Assembly (NCBI GenBank): GCA_025766275.1
Contig: JAFKAC010000005.1
Location: 930,001-994,000 of the forward strand
Direction of reading: 5' to 3'
From: Lactarius indigo
Lineage: Eukaryota; Basidiomycota; Agaricomycetes; Russulales; Russulaceae
DNA length: 64,000 nucleotides
Below the pieces are notes generated by a model that was not told the DNA's origin, searched no databases, and saw only the letters and a list, made by a program, of their open reading frames with translations. Both the position numbers and the translations under genes were made by a program. This document shows positions 11,453 through 24,029 of this stretch, in pieces (the first letter of the stretch is position 1; each line of letters opens with the position of its first letter).

Positions 11453-12895
11453 ATGCCCGGTGCCTGCCCACGCTTTGTCTTTGCCTGCTTTAAATGTGTC
11501 GAACGCTGGGGAGACAGACTCACAGGAGCTGCGGGACCGTTCTTCGTTGCCATTGCCACCCTCCTTTTCATCCTTGGAACACTCTGCTTCCGTATGTCTC
11601 TCTTTTTCTTTTGATCTTCAACCAACCAATCTTGTCAGTCGATGTCATTCTTCCCTCCATTCCATGGCCGTGGCTGTCCACTTTACCTTGCCTCCTCATC
11701 CTCCTCAATTTATTCGTGCACTACTACTTCGCCTGCACAGTATCTCCCGGCTTCACCAGTGACCCCCCACAACGCACGGGCAACAGCTTCATTTGGGCAA
11801 AGAAACGACAAATTTCCAGACCACTGACGAACGGCGTGCGCTGGTCAGCGAACCTGAATGTAACCGCTGCATCTACGAGCAGATGTTCCAAGTGTGGAGG
11901 GTCCAAACCTGAGGTGAGGCGGCTAGTTGTCCGGGGTCGAAACCCTTTACTCATGTCCTAGAGGACACACCACTGCCGGATATGCAACCGCTGTGTATTG
12001 AAGTATGACCACCATTGCCCAGTGGGTGACTACTTATACCCGCTTCTTGTCCATGTCTGAACGACGCGAATAGTGTGTGTTTTATCTGCACTCGACTGGA
12101 TTCAATATTCAACTCTCTCAGGGATAAATCAATGTGTCGGCCTCTATAACGAACGTCATTTTGCCTTGTTCATGTTTGTCCATCTTCTCTGCTTTGACTT
12201 CCCCCCGCCGAAGCCTGTCTTTCAGGGCTTATGTCGTTATAGCTACCTTCTGCTTCTCTGCGCTTGGTTGGCCACACGTGTTCGTAGCGCTTGGGTTCGA
12301 CCTTCAACGTGGGTTCACACCCTCGTACCCAGCAGTAACTAAACATACACATTCCAGGACGAGTGGGAGCATCGAATGTCGCCTGTCCTCTTCACTATTA
12401 TTTACTTTTTGTGCCTCGTGATGTGCTTGGCCGTAGGCACGATGTTTACCTGGCATCTATGGGGTGTCGCCGTTGGAGAGACGGCCGTCGAAAGTCAAGA
12501 CCACGAGCACTATCAACAGGTGGCCCACTCGCGAGGAGAGGTATGTCTTGTACAAATTCTCAATCCTACCTAACTTCAGTTCCTAGACCTTCCAAAATTC
12601 TTACGACCTTGGGTTTGCTCTCTCGTCACTCGGGCCTTATCTTATGCTAACTCTATTTTTCAGAAAGTTGAAGAATCTCCAACTCTTTTTTAATCTCGGA
12701 CCGGATGGATAGTATGTACCTCCCAGTTTCTTAAATACGCCGCGACTCAAAGCCATCAGCCCCGTGTATACTCTACTATTCCCATTCCGAATTTTGCCTT
12801 ATACAGACGGTCGCTCCTGGGCTCGCAAACCCGGACTCGAACGTCACCACGGGATTCACGTTGGCGAGGAGCTCACAGATGAAGAGGATAATTGA
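11453..12895 (+). CDS. DHHC palmitoyltransferase (PFA4-like)
   Basis: Integral membrane S-acyltransferase that palmitoylates cysteines of other proteins, usually at the ER or Golgi. Exons about 11453-11591, 11639-11913, 11962-12025, 12122-12173, 12226-12308, 12358-12540, 12587-12612, 12664-12711 and 12760-12895. Two N-terminal hydrophobic segments precede the zinc-binding DHHC domain ([38 protein letters not shown]), then two more membrane spans and a tail with [16 protein letters not shown]. Two oddities: the usual CPW after DHHC reads as CPVG with the splice sites I chose, and the junction of exons 5 and 6 leaves one extra base unless a weaker donor (gtagcg at 12284) is used. PFA4 is the closest named family by layout; the exact subfamily is uncertain. 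Confidence 0.82.
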
Positions 12896-13485
12896 ACAAT
12901 GCACTACTGGGGTTCCTTCAATTGGCTGTCTACTTAGATGGTGAGTTCTTTTCATCATCCCCAACATTTTCCGTCCTGTGATGATCTTTGCCGGGGCCAG
13001 ATGACCCTTTGGAAACTGCTCTCTGGCAGTTTTGGAAAGAGGCCTGATCTATGTCCGGCTTGTCCGTTATATTAATCGGTCTTACTGATTCGATTTTTTT
13101 TTTTTTTTTTTTTATATAATTTATCATTTAATAGGGGTATGCTGACGACTTCTCCGTAGACAGGTATGACGTGCAGCATGTAGCGGTGGCCTTTCCCTGT
13201 TCAACGTTATGTACCTGTCTCTAAGAGCCCAGTGCGATTTAACCAAGCTGAACTAACTGTTCGATCCTTCGAAAAGCCAGCTCTTCCCCCTCTGGACAGC
13301 TTGAAGCACTTATTCATCAAATATTCAATATTTTGCCAAGTTCCAGGGGTTTTACCTTTGTGATTTACCATTTTCGTCCGCCCCTCTAGTCGGTGGATGA
13401 TCCTTGCGGAGCTTCAAGGCTAGCTCCGTCTCCTCCCCATTCTCCATATAAACCTAGTGTCAGGGTCAGATTCTGTCCTGTTACC
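12896..13485. other. Intergenic with a T20 tract
   Basis: No coding frame. A run of 20 T lies at 13094-13113, followed by an AT-rich stretch. It could be the reversed poly(A) scar of a retroposed copy or a simple homopolymer; no flanking target duplication was found by eye. Confidence 0.4.
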
Positions 13486-14598
<1,113 letters not shown>

Positions 14599-14855
14599 CC
14601 AGGTCTACGCGAAGTCAAATTAGTTGACGGCATTCTTTGTTTAAATCTTACATCACAGTAAGCATGAGGCGACTTACCTCGGTGTGGTAAGAACACAATA
14701 CCTGAACATTCTGAACGACATCAAATCAATGAAGTGGTGCTAATTGCTGAGTCGCAGCAACGGTCCGAGATAACCGCCACTATCAATGTGAAAGACTCAG
14801 GCTTGCACTGTAACTTACTGCTGTAGTGACTCAACCTCCCGTTGAAACCGTGACA

Positions 14856-15622
14856 ATGGGGTATACACTTCCTTCTCCAGACAGCCCCACAGAGCGCGCT
14901 CGTGAACTCATGGCACGTAAGGACGCAATAGAAGGCCGAGCTCGAAGCACAGGGATCCATACTCAGAGCGAACAACACGGACATGCGCCAGCCCCTCGTC
15001 GATCGTGAGGGATTCCCGCGAAGTGATCTCGATGTCTGGGCCTGTACGCCATGCGCGCGTACGAATCATCGAACTTCGAAACGATCTAACAGCGCTGATG
15101 GACGAAATTGCCAAGACCCTCGAGACGATATACTCACGGTTGCCGACCCCTCCTGTGGAAGGTCACGGTGACGGCACGACATCTGTCATGGGAACAGAGG
15201 CAGCACCTTCCGAACCACCGCCATTTGCTAGGGTGAATGGTGTTGCGCCAGGTAGCCCTGCTGCTGATGCGGTTCGTTACTACGCCTATTTGGTATGCTA
15301 GAGATTCTTGTGCATCTCAACTATGGCTGCTCTAGGGTTTGCAACGAGAAGACTTGATCGTGAAGTTTGGTGAGCTGCGGCACCCACAGCCGAACTTGCA
15401 GGCTCTAGCAGCCGTAGTTGCGGAAAACGAGAACGTGCGACCACATTCAATCTACGTCCTTGTGAATGCTGACAACTTGTTCGACTCTCGTTACAGAAAG
15501 TGATTAGGGTTCTTGTACGGAGGTCAGCGGCCGAAGGCCTCACCGCCCTGCGACTTATACCAAGACAAGGTTGGGGCGGCCGTGGCTCATTAGGGTGCGC
15601 TTCGCGGCTCATATCGGTGTAG
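14856..15622 (+). CDS. NAS2: 26S proteasome assembly chaperone Nas2 (p27/PSMD9), frame interrupted twice
   Basis: Chaperone that holds Rpt ATPases during assembly of the proteasome base, in cytosol and nucleus. Exons 14856-15271, 15336-15434 and 15497-15622. The N-terminal helical part contains SPTERARELMARKDAIE, NNTDMRQPLVDREGFPRSD and RVRIIELRNDL; the PDZ domain is split by the introns (ARVNGVAPGSPAADA, GLQREDLIVKFGE) and ends with the family signature PRQGWGGRGSLGC. The total of 641 nt is two bases over a multiple of three: one extra base at 14931-14935 and another at 15041-15043. Removing one base at each site gives an uninterrupted family match, so these are good test sites for sequence error. 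It starts about 260 bp after the THI4 relic on the same strand. Confidence 0.85.
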
Positions 15623-16470
15623 ACTTGTCTTCTTGCTCACGCTACTCGCAGTTGTCACCTCGTCCCGTACACGTCGGCGTAACCTGCATGGTTCATTTAA
15701 CGAAACGGCTCAGAGACTCGCCGCATCTGAGACCCCTTCTTTGCGTAGACTCTGGACTTGTGGTGTGTATTACTACGGTGTCAAGACAGACAGCTTCTAT
15801 CAGTACTGGTTATTGCCACCTGGTTCTGAAACTCTAGGAGAACATGCCGTATGTACGAAAGTCAGGACCAGGCGGCTTTGGAATACCCACGCCATAATTC
15901 CTCCGCAGTACAAGTCAAACACTACACTGTCCGTCAATGTGGACACCCTGATCCGCGTCTCTAGGACTCTGCTTCATCACTGCGTGAGAAAGCGATGGGA
16001 GAGGACCAACTGCCGCGCAAGAATGCAAAACCGGGTGGGGACCGGCAGAAAAATATCGTCGGGAGGCAATGCACTACATTGAACAACTGGTGCGACAATG
16101 AGTCTGGACAAATTGTTTTCATGTTAGTCGACATTGCGCCACCACTGGACACGTAAGCGCCCGATAGTAATACGACCCACATGCTGCGAGTCCGAGTCAC
16201 GAAGTTTTGATCACGTGATATAACGAGATCAGTCAGCAGAGTTGGGTCGGCGGGTTTGTCATCCTAACTGAGGCCCTCAAAAGCAGCTCGGCCTTCTCGA
16301 TCTGCCCCATCATTCTTAGGCCTAAGCATACTTTCTGTGAGTGCACGTTCGCCCCTCCTTCACCTCCCGTTGTGTTTTCCAGCGAAACTGCTGTTGAGAG
16401 GGGGTGGATTACCGTTCTTACTTGAGGATGACGCACGCAGATTTCTGACGACTTCTTTCACTTAGTAATA
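15623..16470. other. Intergenic upstream of uL16
   Basis: An open frame of 149 codons at 15633-16082 is not recognised and has no supporting splice pattern. The last 300 bp must contain the uL16 promoter; no TATA box stands out. Confidence 0.35.
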
Positions 16471-17285
16471 ATGGGTCGCCGTCCCGCTCGCTGCTATCGC
16501 TACTGCAAGAACAAGCCCTATCCCAAGTCAAGATACAATCGTGGTGTCCCTGACCCTAAGGTGTGCCCGACAACGACGTTGCAATTTTGAATCATCGACT
16601 CAATTCTCCCCTCAGATTCGCATCTTCGACCTCGGCCGGAAGCGTGCTTCCGTCGACGAATTCCCCTTCTGCTGCCACCTTGTCTCGGATGAGTATGAGC
16701 AGCTATCCAGCGAGGCGCTCGAGGCAGCCCGCATCTGCGCCAACAAGTATGTTACAAAGACTGCTGGTAAAGACTCGTTCCACTTGAGAGTTCGCGTACA
16801 TCCGTTCCATGTCCTTCGTATCAACAAGATGTTGTCATGTGCTGGAGCCGATAGGTATGTCCGCCATCACTACCGAGAGAATGAGCTAGTCTCATGACCC
16901 GTCGTGTGTAGGCTGCAAACTGGCATGCGTGGCGCGTGGGGAAAGCCTTATGGCACCGTCGCTCGCGTCAACATCGGACAGATTATCCTCTCCATTCGCT
17001 GCAAGGATTCGAATGCCCCCGTTATCCAAGAGGCACTCCGTCGGGCCCGCTACAAGTTCCCCGGTCGCCAAAAGATCATCGTCTCGCGCAAGTGGGGCTT
17101 CACCAATGTCAATCGTGAGGACTACTCGAAACTCAAGGAGGAAAAGCGTGTCCTTCAGTGAGTTAACTTACCATTGATTACCATCAACGTCTCACCTACC
17201 TTGTTTTAGGGACGGTGCATACGTTCAGTTTATTCGCCCCAGGGGTCCTCTTGAGGACAACCTCCGGGCACAATTGAAGGCATAA
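16471..17285 (+). CDS. RPL10: 60S ribosomal protein uL16 (L10/QM)
   Basis: Structural protein of the large ribosomal subunit near the P-site and 5S rRNA side, loaded late in 60S maturation. Exons 16471-16560, 16616-16854, 16912-17157 and 17210-17285, total 651 nt, 216 residues, uninterrupted. It opens with [20 protein letters not shown] and contains [20 protein letters not shown], the P-site loop region [20 protein letters not shown], and [10 protein letters not shown]. Length matches the eukaryotic family (about 213-220). Introns of 52-57 bp. The strict conservation makes it the best local reference for base accuracy and codon use. Confidence 0.97.
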
Positions 17286-17964
17286 GTGATTCCTTCGTTG
17301 TATTGATACCGAGTCCTGCCAATGCAATACTTTGGCCGTTGTTCGTTCGAGAGAACTCTACTTGAGATGCCCTATATTCACTACATCATCCGATATTCGT
17401 GGATGGTGGTTAGGGGAAACGGGGCAAGAGATTAACTATCATTCATGACCTAGACCGCGATCTCTGTAATGTAGAGTGAGGTGTGAGAATGGTACTGTGA
17501 TGATGACACAACAGAATTGAACTTGCTCTCCGCCAACATGGCAGCTTGCCTTCGCTTTACACGTAGGGTGAGCTACGATGGTACATGGTAAGTGACCGCA
17601 AGTCTGACACGAGATTAGGTCTGGAAGTCTTTCATTGACAATGGCGGTAAGACTATGTTGATTCTTCGTCTAGACCGTGACCCACAATGAAGTATCAGGC
17701 CACGACGCGCGATGCTTCCCCAATGTGGGTCTCTCTTCCCCAAACCCATGTGACCGTTTCACCCTCGAATTATATAGCTGAGCATATTGAATGCTCGTCC
17801 CGGCGTCGTCGAGGCCTCCCTTCGGATCGAGCCAGTATAACGGTGGGTTTCACATCCTCCCCTCTGTATACCACTCACGTCCTTCTCACCACATAAAGTC
17901 AACCGCGTTGGCGTACGTCTCCGCTGTACATGGTCAGAGGAACTTCTAACGCAAATGTGAATAG
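17286..17964. other. uL16 3' region and unresolved 5' part of the thioesterase gene
   Basis: The thioesterase gene that follows must have one or more N-terminal exons in this interval, but none could be placed with confidence. A frame reading NRVGVRLRC just before 17964 may be part of one. Confidence 0.35.
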
Positions 17965-18496
17965 ACGGTGCATGGTGGCCTGATCATGTCCCTCACGGAT
18001 ACGCTTGGCTCACTTGCGGTGGCAAGCCACGGCCAATATATGACTGGCGTGTCAACCGACATCTCTACGTCTTTTGTGAAGCCCGCAGGGAAGCCGGGAG
18101 ACGAGTTGAGGATGGTAGCAACCCTCACAGCTATGGGTGCGTCGTCGTTCATCGTTATGTTCCCTCGTGTTTTTTTTTCGTTGGCGATAACTCGGTCGCG
18201 ACTGTTCTGCACCTAGGAAAGTCGCTGGCGTACACACGGGTCGACTTTACCAACCCGGCGGGGCAGCTGGTTGCCTACGGGAGTGAGTCTCCGCGCACAT
18301 TTTTCGTGCCTTCTGTCGCACAGCTAACGGAGGGCTTTGGTCAGCCCATACGAAGTATGTTGGAAGGTCGATCGGACACTCAGTGCGTCATCTGTTGAGA
18401 ATCCCCTATGCTGACAGCTCATCATTCTGAACGTAGGAGGACGTCAAATTCTCCCAAGATGGGGAGAAAGTCATTGAGGGAAAAGATGTTGACTAG
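17965..18496 (+). CDS. Hotdog-fold acyl-CoA thioesterase (ACOT13/THEM2-like), 5' end unresolved
   Basis: Hydrolyses acyl-CoA to fatty acid and CoA in the family. Confident exons 17965-18136, 18217-18282, 18345-18382 and 18437-18496. The hotdog core is unmistakable: VHGGLIMSLTDTLGSLAV, TGVSTDISTSFVKPAGKPGD, KSLAYTRVDFTNPAGQLVAYG, then a fungal tail HTKYVGRSIGHS and KFSQDGEKVIEGKDVD before the stop at 18494-18496. The HGG loop, where the family carries its helix-capping glycine and active-site neighbours, is intact. About 60-80 residues that normally precede the first visible block were not found; the acceptor at 17964 shows an exon lies upstream. Location and substrate are not shown by the sequence. 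Confidence 0.78.
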
Positions 18497-19547
18497 ACAT
18501 CAGGGTCGAGCACCCAGGTTGCACTTATTGGGCAATTATCGTGGGTCTGTGTACCAAGGGCCTCATTGATCCTCATTTTCTACATAAGCAATTCGGCCGC
18601 CGGAAGATGACCCTTCGTTCCTGTCGTCACTCCCGATTGAGAAGCGAAGGACAGACGCATGACCTTTGCAAACCATCGCTCAATGGAGGTTATGTCCCGC
18701 GGCGGCGCGATCGTGTAGACGCGGCAAGTAATCCGGTAATGGGTCAGACCTGCTACCCTTCTGCTACTTCCTCATGCATGACGGGCGGCCTCGTGAGGAC
18801 TGGCACGATCCCCACATCCATGCAACCGCTAGCAAAGATGTCTAACCTGTATCATGACAGGACCTACAGTACTCAGAACCGCGTGTCTCAGCACCATAGA
18901 TCAACTCTCCACCCCAATTGTGTTTCGTGAAATATTTCGGAAGGTTGGACTACAGCGACACATGAAACACGAATCAGTGAGGAGTTATATCCTCGGCTGC
19001 CGTGGTCGTGCAGGTGGCGGAACGCTGTGGGCAATGTGGATGACTCAAAGAAGGCCTGGTGTTGATCCAATACGTGATCTATGTTGAGACAAACGCAGTG
19101 GCAAGCAAGATAAAAAAAAATTGGCGATCCTGTTGAAGAGGCACGGAGGTGGAGCTGCCTCGTCGTTAGGGTAATGACCTGGTCATCTACGCGAGTGGCC
19201 ACTAATCGAGATAGAAGTAAAGGTGCTCGATGCAGGTTGCATAAACCAGTATGAGAACCTCCAGTGAATGGCAATAGCAGCGTCATATTGTAAGAGACCG
19301 AAAAAGGAAATGTGTACGGTGGTGTTCAATACAGTATGTTGACGTTGCCAAATTTTTGGAACTTTCATGCTTTACCATAATAAAACTGACCATCGCGAGG
19401 GTTTAGATACTGGTTTACTCGTACATTCAAGCTGCAAGGACCGAAACCCGTTTATGGGACAGGACAGGATATCACATTCTGAACGTCGTCTTCCAATCCC
19501 TATGCGAATGCCATCTTTCCGAACATTGTAGCTTTGATGAGATGACT
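18497..19547. other. Intergenic, no gene recognised
   Basis: Several frames of 60-130 codons on both strands match no family I know and lack consistent splice sites. Start of the gene-poor interval. Confidence 0.4.
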
Positions 19548-20122
19548 TCAAGGGGACCATTCATCCACAAGAATACTCATCAAGATGATGTCGACAAATT
19601 TCCCTCCCTTCCACAATCCCTTGCGCTGCCTGCCCTCTTCGACAAATCCACTATTTTTCAATTTTGTCAATGCATGTTACGGCTCTGAAAGCATGTCACT
19701 CACACTTTTCTATATGCCGCAACTGCGCGCTCGTTCGTCTCATTAACGGTGAGTTGCACCCTGTGAAGCCCGAGTTCCTTGAAGCCATATCCAACTGCCC
19801 ATCTCATCGCCTCTGTCCCGTACCCTCTTCCCGCAAACCTCCTCCCCAATGCTATTCCAAGCGTCGCATCCCTGTTTTTGGGAACCCCCGTGTTCAGAGA
19901 CAAGGAACCCATCATTTCTCCCGTCTCTTTCAGTTCCATGACCACAAAGAGCCCGGGTGTTTCTGCCCACTTCTGAGGGTTCTCTTTCCACTTCTCGGTC
20001 CTTGGGACGACTGCATCGAAAGTCGTTTGCGACTGAACCTCTGCGTCATTCATAAACTCGAGCATGATGTCTGCATCACTTGGTCGGAAAGCCCGAAGGA
20101 CGAGTCGATGTGTTTCGAACAT
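19548..20122 (-). CDS. GNAT N-acetyltransferase 1 (RimJ/RimL type)
   Basis: Acetyl-CoA-dependent N-acetyltransferase. Exons 20122-19704 and 19650-19548, 522 nt, 173 residues, uninterrupted. It begins MFETHRLVLRAFRPSDAD; the acetyl-CoA loop is GRRFAGRGYGTEAMRW (Q/RxxGxG/A type), followed by LHRVQLTVNETNERAVAAY and the usual GFVEEGRQRKGLWKGGKFVD end of the RimJ/RimL family. The ATG at 20122 is the first in the frame. Substrate unknown: members acetylate ribosomal proteins or small molecules. A second, related gene lies 1.1 kb upstream on the same strand. Confidence 0.85.
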
Positions 20123-21242
20123 CTGGGTACTTCTGTGATGAGGTTGTGATTCGCGGGTTACCCTTTGAGCTGGGCGAGTCACTCACTAGTGTTTGGGTGC
20201 CGAAGTGCTGGATGGTTTCATCCAGTCATCCAGCGCCAAGCCAGTACCACATGGTACGCGGGAAAACCCAGCTATACATGAATTGTAGTATTGATGTTCC
20301 TTGACCCTACAGTACTCAGAGGCGCAGCTTTACTGAAATCTGTAGTCCTAGCATGACTCGCTATCTAAGCAAGCCGCGTTAAGTCCTAACCAACGGTCGA
20401 ATATCCCAACCTCATATCATCTTATCTAGTGGGTGAAGTTCGTTCATGTCCTTATCGATCTCTGAAAACAAGCGCCTCCGCCAAACTGCCAGAGCCAATG
20501 CCCGATCTTAGCCATCCAGGGGGACTTGAAGCTCATTGCTGACGTTATCACGACCCTTCCATTTCCGCTGTCTTTCCGCAGTCGCTAGCGCCAAGCATAT
20601 TGGAGCCACAGGCCCACAGGGATCACACCACCACCAAAGATGTCACCTTGGATAAATTGGCACATACCGTAGCCCAAGTCTCTGGCCTTGGTTTCGGGCT
20701 GCGCACCATCTAAGTTGCGCCGTTTACGAAAAGTTAACTGTATTGAATAATGTACCAACGACGTCGAAGTCACGCGGAGCAACTAACCTTCTTGTGGAAA
20801 CGTTCCCTATGGATTATATTATATCGTTGTCAACATAGGGTCTTTAAATACTCCAGGCTATAGAATCCCGGGAAGGTTAAATGTCTCCTACAGGATCCAG
20901 GCACTCAATTGGTTTCTTATTTAGTGTAGTATCGACCATCTATTGTACGTGGTGCCATACTGTATGGGCACACCTACCTGTCTTATCAACTCCGCCTCTG
21001 ACGAACGCGTAGCTAACACCGCATAGGCAGCGATATGCTCGACTGCAAGGCCTTGCAATATCCGTCGGGAGCCCAGACAACAAGCATAACGAGACGGACG
21101 ATGTATTAGGCTGAACATGGTCTACTTTTATATACCGAAGTACCGAAGTCAAAGTAAATGGGCGCGGTAAGTAGCATTCTGTGTCCGTAAGGTCGGATAT
21201 GACTCGGAAAGAGACGGCAAGACAGAAAATGCGTATCCTGCA
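20123..21242. other. Intergenic between the two GNAT genes
   Basis: Short frames only; none recognised. No repeat structure or transposon ends noticed. Confidence 0.4.
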
Positions 21243-21882
21243 TCAGGTAAATTCGCGCTTTCGACCTCGACGGACGTCCCACTCTTCTCTTATGATGCCC
21301 ATGCAGATTATATCTCCCGGTTTACCGTGACTTCGGTTGACCTCCCTGTTCCGCCCTTCGTCAATAAATCCGCTACGTGACTCGGTTAGCACGGTGACAG
21401 GTTCCGAGATCCTGCAGATGCGGACTTACATCTTTTTATACATCTTGAACGCGGGGATATTGTCTTCCAACACGGTCAACGATATACGGTCTAGCCCGAA
21501 CTCACGAAAACCGTGTGTAATTAGCCAGAGCATAAGCTCCGTCCCGAACCCGCGCCCTCGGTATTCCGCTTTCAATGCGATGCCCACCGCGGCGTCGCGA
21601 TTAGAAGGTGGTTTGAAATTAAGGCTGACATGTCCCCATGAACTCGCGCCTCTCCTTTTCTTCGACCACAGTGAAGAAAAGCGAGCCGCTGGTAATCGCC
21701 TGTATGGTCCTCTGTAAAAATTGTTCCGTTTGCGTGGGTGAGAGGTGCTCGACGAAAGACGTTCGTTGGACAACGGGGTCGCTCCACAGTCTCAAGAACG
21801 CCTTCTCGTCGGCTGGGGTATAAGGCCGCAGGACAGTACGATCCGTCTGCCATCGTGGCTCAGGGAATGGCAAGGCGGTCAT
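21243..21882 (-). CDS. GNAT N-acetyltransferase 2 (frame interrupted once)
   Basis: Same family as the gene at 19548-20122. Exons 21882-21430 and 21372-21243. Blocks: TDRTVLRPYTPADEKAFLRL, a GHVSLNFKPPSNRDAAVGI strand pair, acetyl-CoA loop YRGRGFGTELMLW, FGLDRISLTVLEDNIPAFKMY, then GFIDEGRNRE and DIICMGIIREEW. The sum of 583 nt is one base over: the G run at 21634-21637 (CCCC on the plus strand) carries one base too many, so the literal frame stops after MGTCQP. Removing one base gives a normal GNAT. Substrate unknown. Confidence 0.8.
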
Positions 21883-21945
21883 GCTGCTGAGCGGCCTGGA
21901 AAACGGGGGGGTCTTCGCCGTCCTCTCAGCGTTCGGTTATGCTTT

Positions 21946-21952
21946 ATATATA
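21946..21952 (-). promoter_or_regulatory. Possible TATA box of GNAT gene 2
   Basis: A TATATAT run 64-70 bp upstream of the ATG at 21882, on the minus strand. Confidence 0.35.
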
Positions 21953-21959
21953 TGAGGTG

Positions 21960-22439
21960 TGCACAAGGAACACTATCACATTACAATTTTTTTTCCATCG
22001 ATCCTGTAAATTGGATCCGAGGTGGCATGTCATCATGTCATGAAGTGCTGCGGCAGCCGCCTTGCGGCAATACTGTCTTCCGCAGTCGCAATCGCACCTT
22101 CTCTTGGGGGTAACTCTATTTCGTTGTCCGACTAATGAGAAGTTCCATGCTCACCGCACCGTATCCTTTGATTTGTCTTCCAACGTTATCGGTTTTCGCT
22201 TCCCGATTTCCGCCTGAGTCATCGAACAAGTTTCGAGTCAAGCCACAGTTTTCTCAGTCACACAACCCCTTTCAGTGGACCCGTGTTTATGCCACGCACC
22301 GTGACCCATTAAATACTCATCAGCGCATCGAGGTAAGAGTCCAAAACCGGCTGACATTTGAGATAGCTTTAAACAACATATATAACTATACCACATAGAT
22401 GCAAAGGGACAAGGCTACTTTCTTGGGATCGGGTATCAT
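21960..22439. other. Intergenic, no gene recognised
   Basis: Between the promoter side of GNAT 2 and the 3' end of the homeodomain gene. No convincing coding frame. Confidence 0.4.
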
Positions 22440-23068
22440 TCAGAGTTCGTGGGCCGTCAAGGCAGAAACTCGGATGTCAGGGCTTTTCCAAGAAAGATTA
22501 TGGACTTGAAGTCCCGTGGGCCTGCTCGTACACTCGCTACGAACTCGAGGAGAAGACGTGCGCCATCTTCGACAGAGACGTCTGACCTCTCGGGGATTCC
22601 CTTGCACATGAAGGCGTCTTGCGTCCTTGGACACACTCCAAATTCCTCCGGGTTGACCTTTGGTAGATCCAGTTCCCGTCATATGCACGATACTGAGACT
22701 GCGAGACTGCAGAGGTGTTTCAGGGGCCGCAGGGTGTTTCAGGGCTTTCTCGACGTTCGCCAATTTCTGCCTTTGGTTCGAGAACCAGTGGTGCACCTTC
22801 TCATAGGACCTTCATGAAGTGTCAATCGCAAGCGAAAAATGGCAAAAGGGACCACATACTTTCCAATGAGTCGTGCGAGGCGCTCTTTTTCGGCTCGTTC
22901 GGGCCACCGATTGACTCGGAAAGAGGCCCGCAAATACGCTAGTTCATCCTCGGTCATACAAACGGTGCGAGGATCCCTGGATGAGAGAACGGCGTGCTTG
23001 GCATCAGTGGATGCTGGGCGTCTGGAATCCGACTCGATAACGATCTTTTTGTGAGATTGAAGCTTCAT
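22440..23068 (-). CDS. Homeodomain protein (WFSNQRQK type)
   Basis: Probable nuclear DNA-binding regulator of 192 residues. Exons 23068-22860 and 22809-22440 sum to 579 nt without interruption. The homeodomain lies at about residues 40-100: EDELAYLRASFRVNRWPERA, ERLARLIGKSYEKVHHWFSNQRQK. Helix 3 has the invariant W, F and N, with QRQ where NRR is usual, and the spacing shows no TALE insertion. The single 50-bp intron falls between helices 2 and 3. The short tail after the domain is basic with no known motif. No MIP gene or second homeodomain gene is nearby, so a mating-type HD locus is not supported. The ATG at 23068 precedes MKLQSHKK; an upstream frame without a clear ATG remains possible. 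Confidence 0.8.
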
Positions 23069-23145
23069 GATGTAGGAATATTCGGTGAGGGTAGACGATG
23101 CTCGGAAGTAGATTCTGATAAAGAAGTGTCTCTTTCTCCTGCGCC

Positions 23146-23151
23146 CTATAT
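23146..23151 (-). promoter_or_regulatory. Possible TATA box of the homeodomain gene
   Basis: TATATA on the minus strand about 80 bp upstream of the ATG at 23068. Confidence 0.35.
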
Positions 23152-24029
23152 ACATATCGTGTGTGGTCTCCACATTCAGGTTCATAGGGTAGCTTGGACA
23201 CAGAAAAGCCACAAGAGTCAAGAAAAGCGCAGTGGCCACATCAGAGATCAGTTTACCACAAACCGGCCCCAGTATGTCATCTTTACATCAGCAAGTCAGC
23301 GAAGCTTTGACTCGTCACTTCTAGCAGACCAAGTGCAAGTTGTACTAGGACACCGCCTTGACTGTGGACTCTGTTCCAAAAAAAAAAAAGGCTGACTGGT
23401 GGACTCAAGGATCAAAGGCGTTCGGTGGGGACTCATAAAAAAAATCCCAACCACCGGATGGCACCGGGTGTTCACGTGTTCACGGTCAACGACACAATGG
23501 GTAGGGTATGGAACTAGGTAACGTATTCACCCCTGGAAATGAAAACCAATTCCATCAATCTGTCGTAGTGTGGTTTGCTGAAGTCACAGAAAAATTGTGC
23601 ATCCAGAACAAAACAATGCGGACGAATCGAACTCATTGTTCCCCTGATTTGAGGCCGGTCCAGAGCGGACCGATCCATGAAATGAATGTAGCAGGGGCTA
23701 ACTTCGTTGATCGCCGACTCGGACACATAAAACTATTGGAACATCCCAGTATCCTTCACACTCTCATATTGTAGTCATGCGATGTACTACCGGAATACAT
23801 GAATCATCGAAAGGGGGTCGGGATATTGGGTGCAACACTCCTGCAAATGGCGTGCCCTGCATGTACTGCCTGTGAAAAACACCTGTCATATCCGACGAGA
23901 GTCATGAGCCAACTAGAGCTTTGATTTCATGTAGGTTTTCGCCTACGCGTCCATCGAACCCTGGTACAGGATCACAACACCAACCCCCTTCTGGGCCTTC
24001 TCGGTGGAGCCCGAGTTAGTGCCTGTTAC
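23152..24029. other. Intergenic, no gene recognised
   Basis: Includes an A-rich run near 23380-23390. No coding frame supported. Confidence 0.4.

Noticed and set aside
13094..13113. Poly-T tract as a retroposon tail
   Set aside because: No target-site duplication or element body found by eye; a simple homopolymer is enough.
15633..16082. 149-codon frame as a gene between Nas2 and uL16
   Set aside because: No recognised domain, no splice sites, and composition unlike the neighbours.
22440..23068. Mating-type HD locus
   Set aside because: A single homeodomain gene with no divergent HD partner and no MIP gene nearby.
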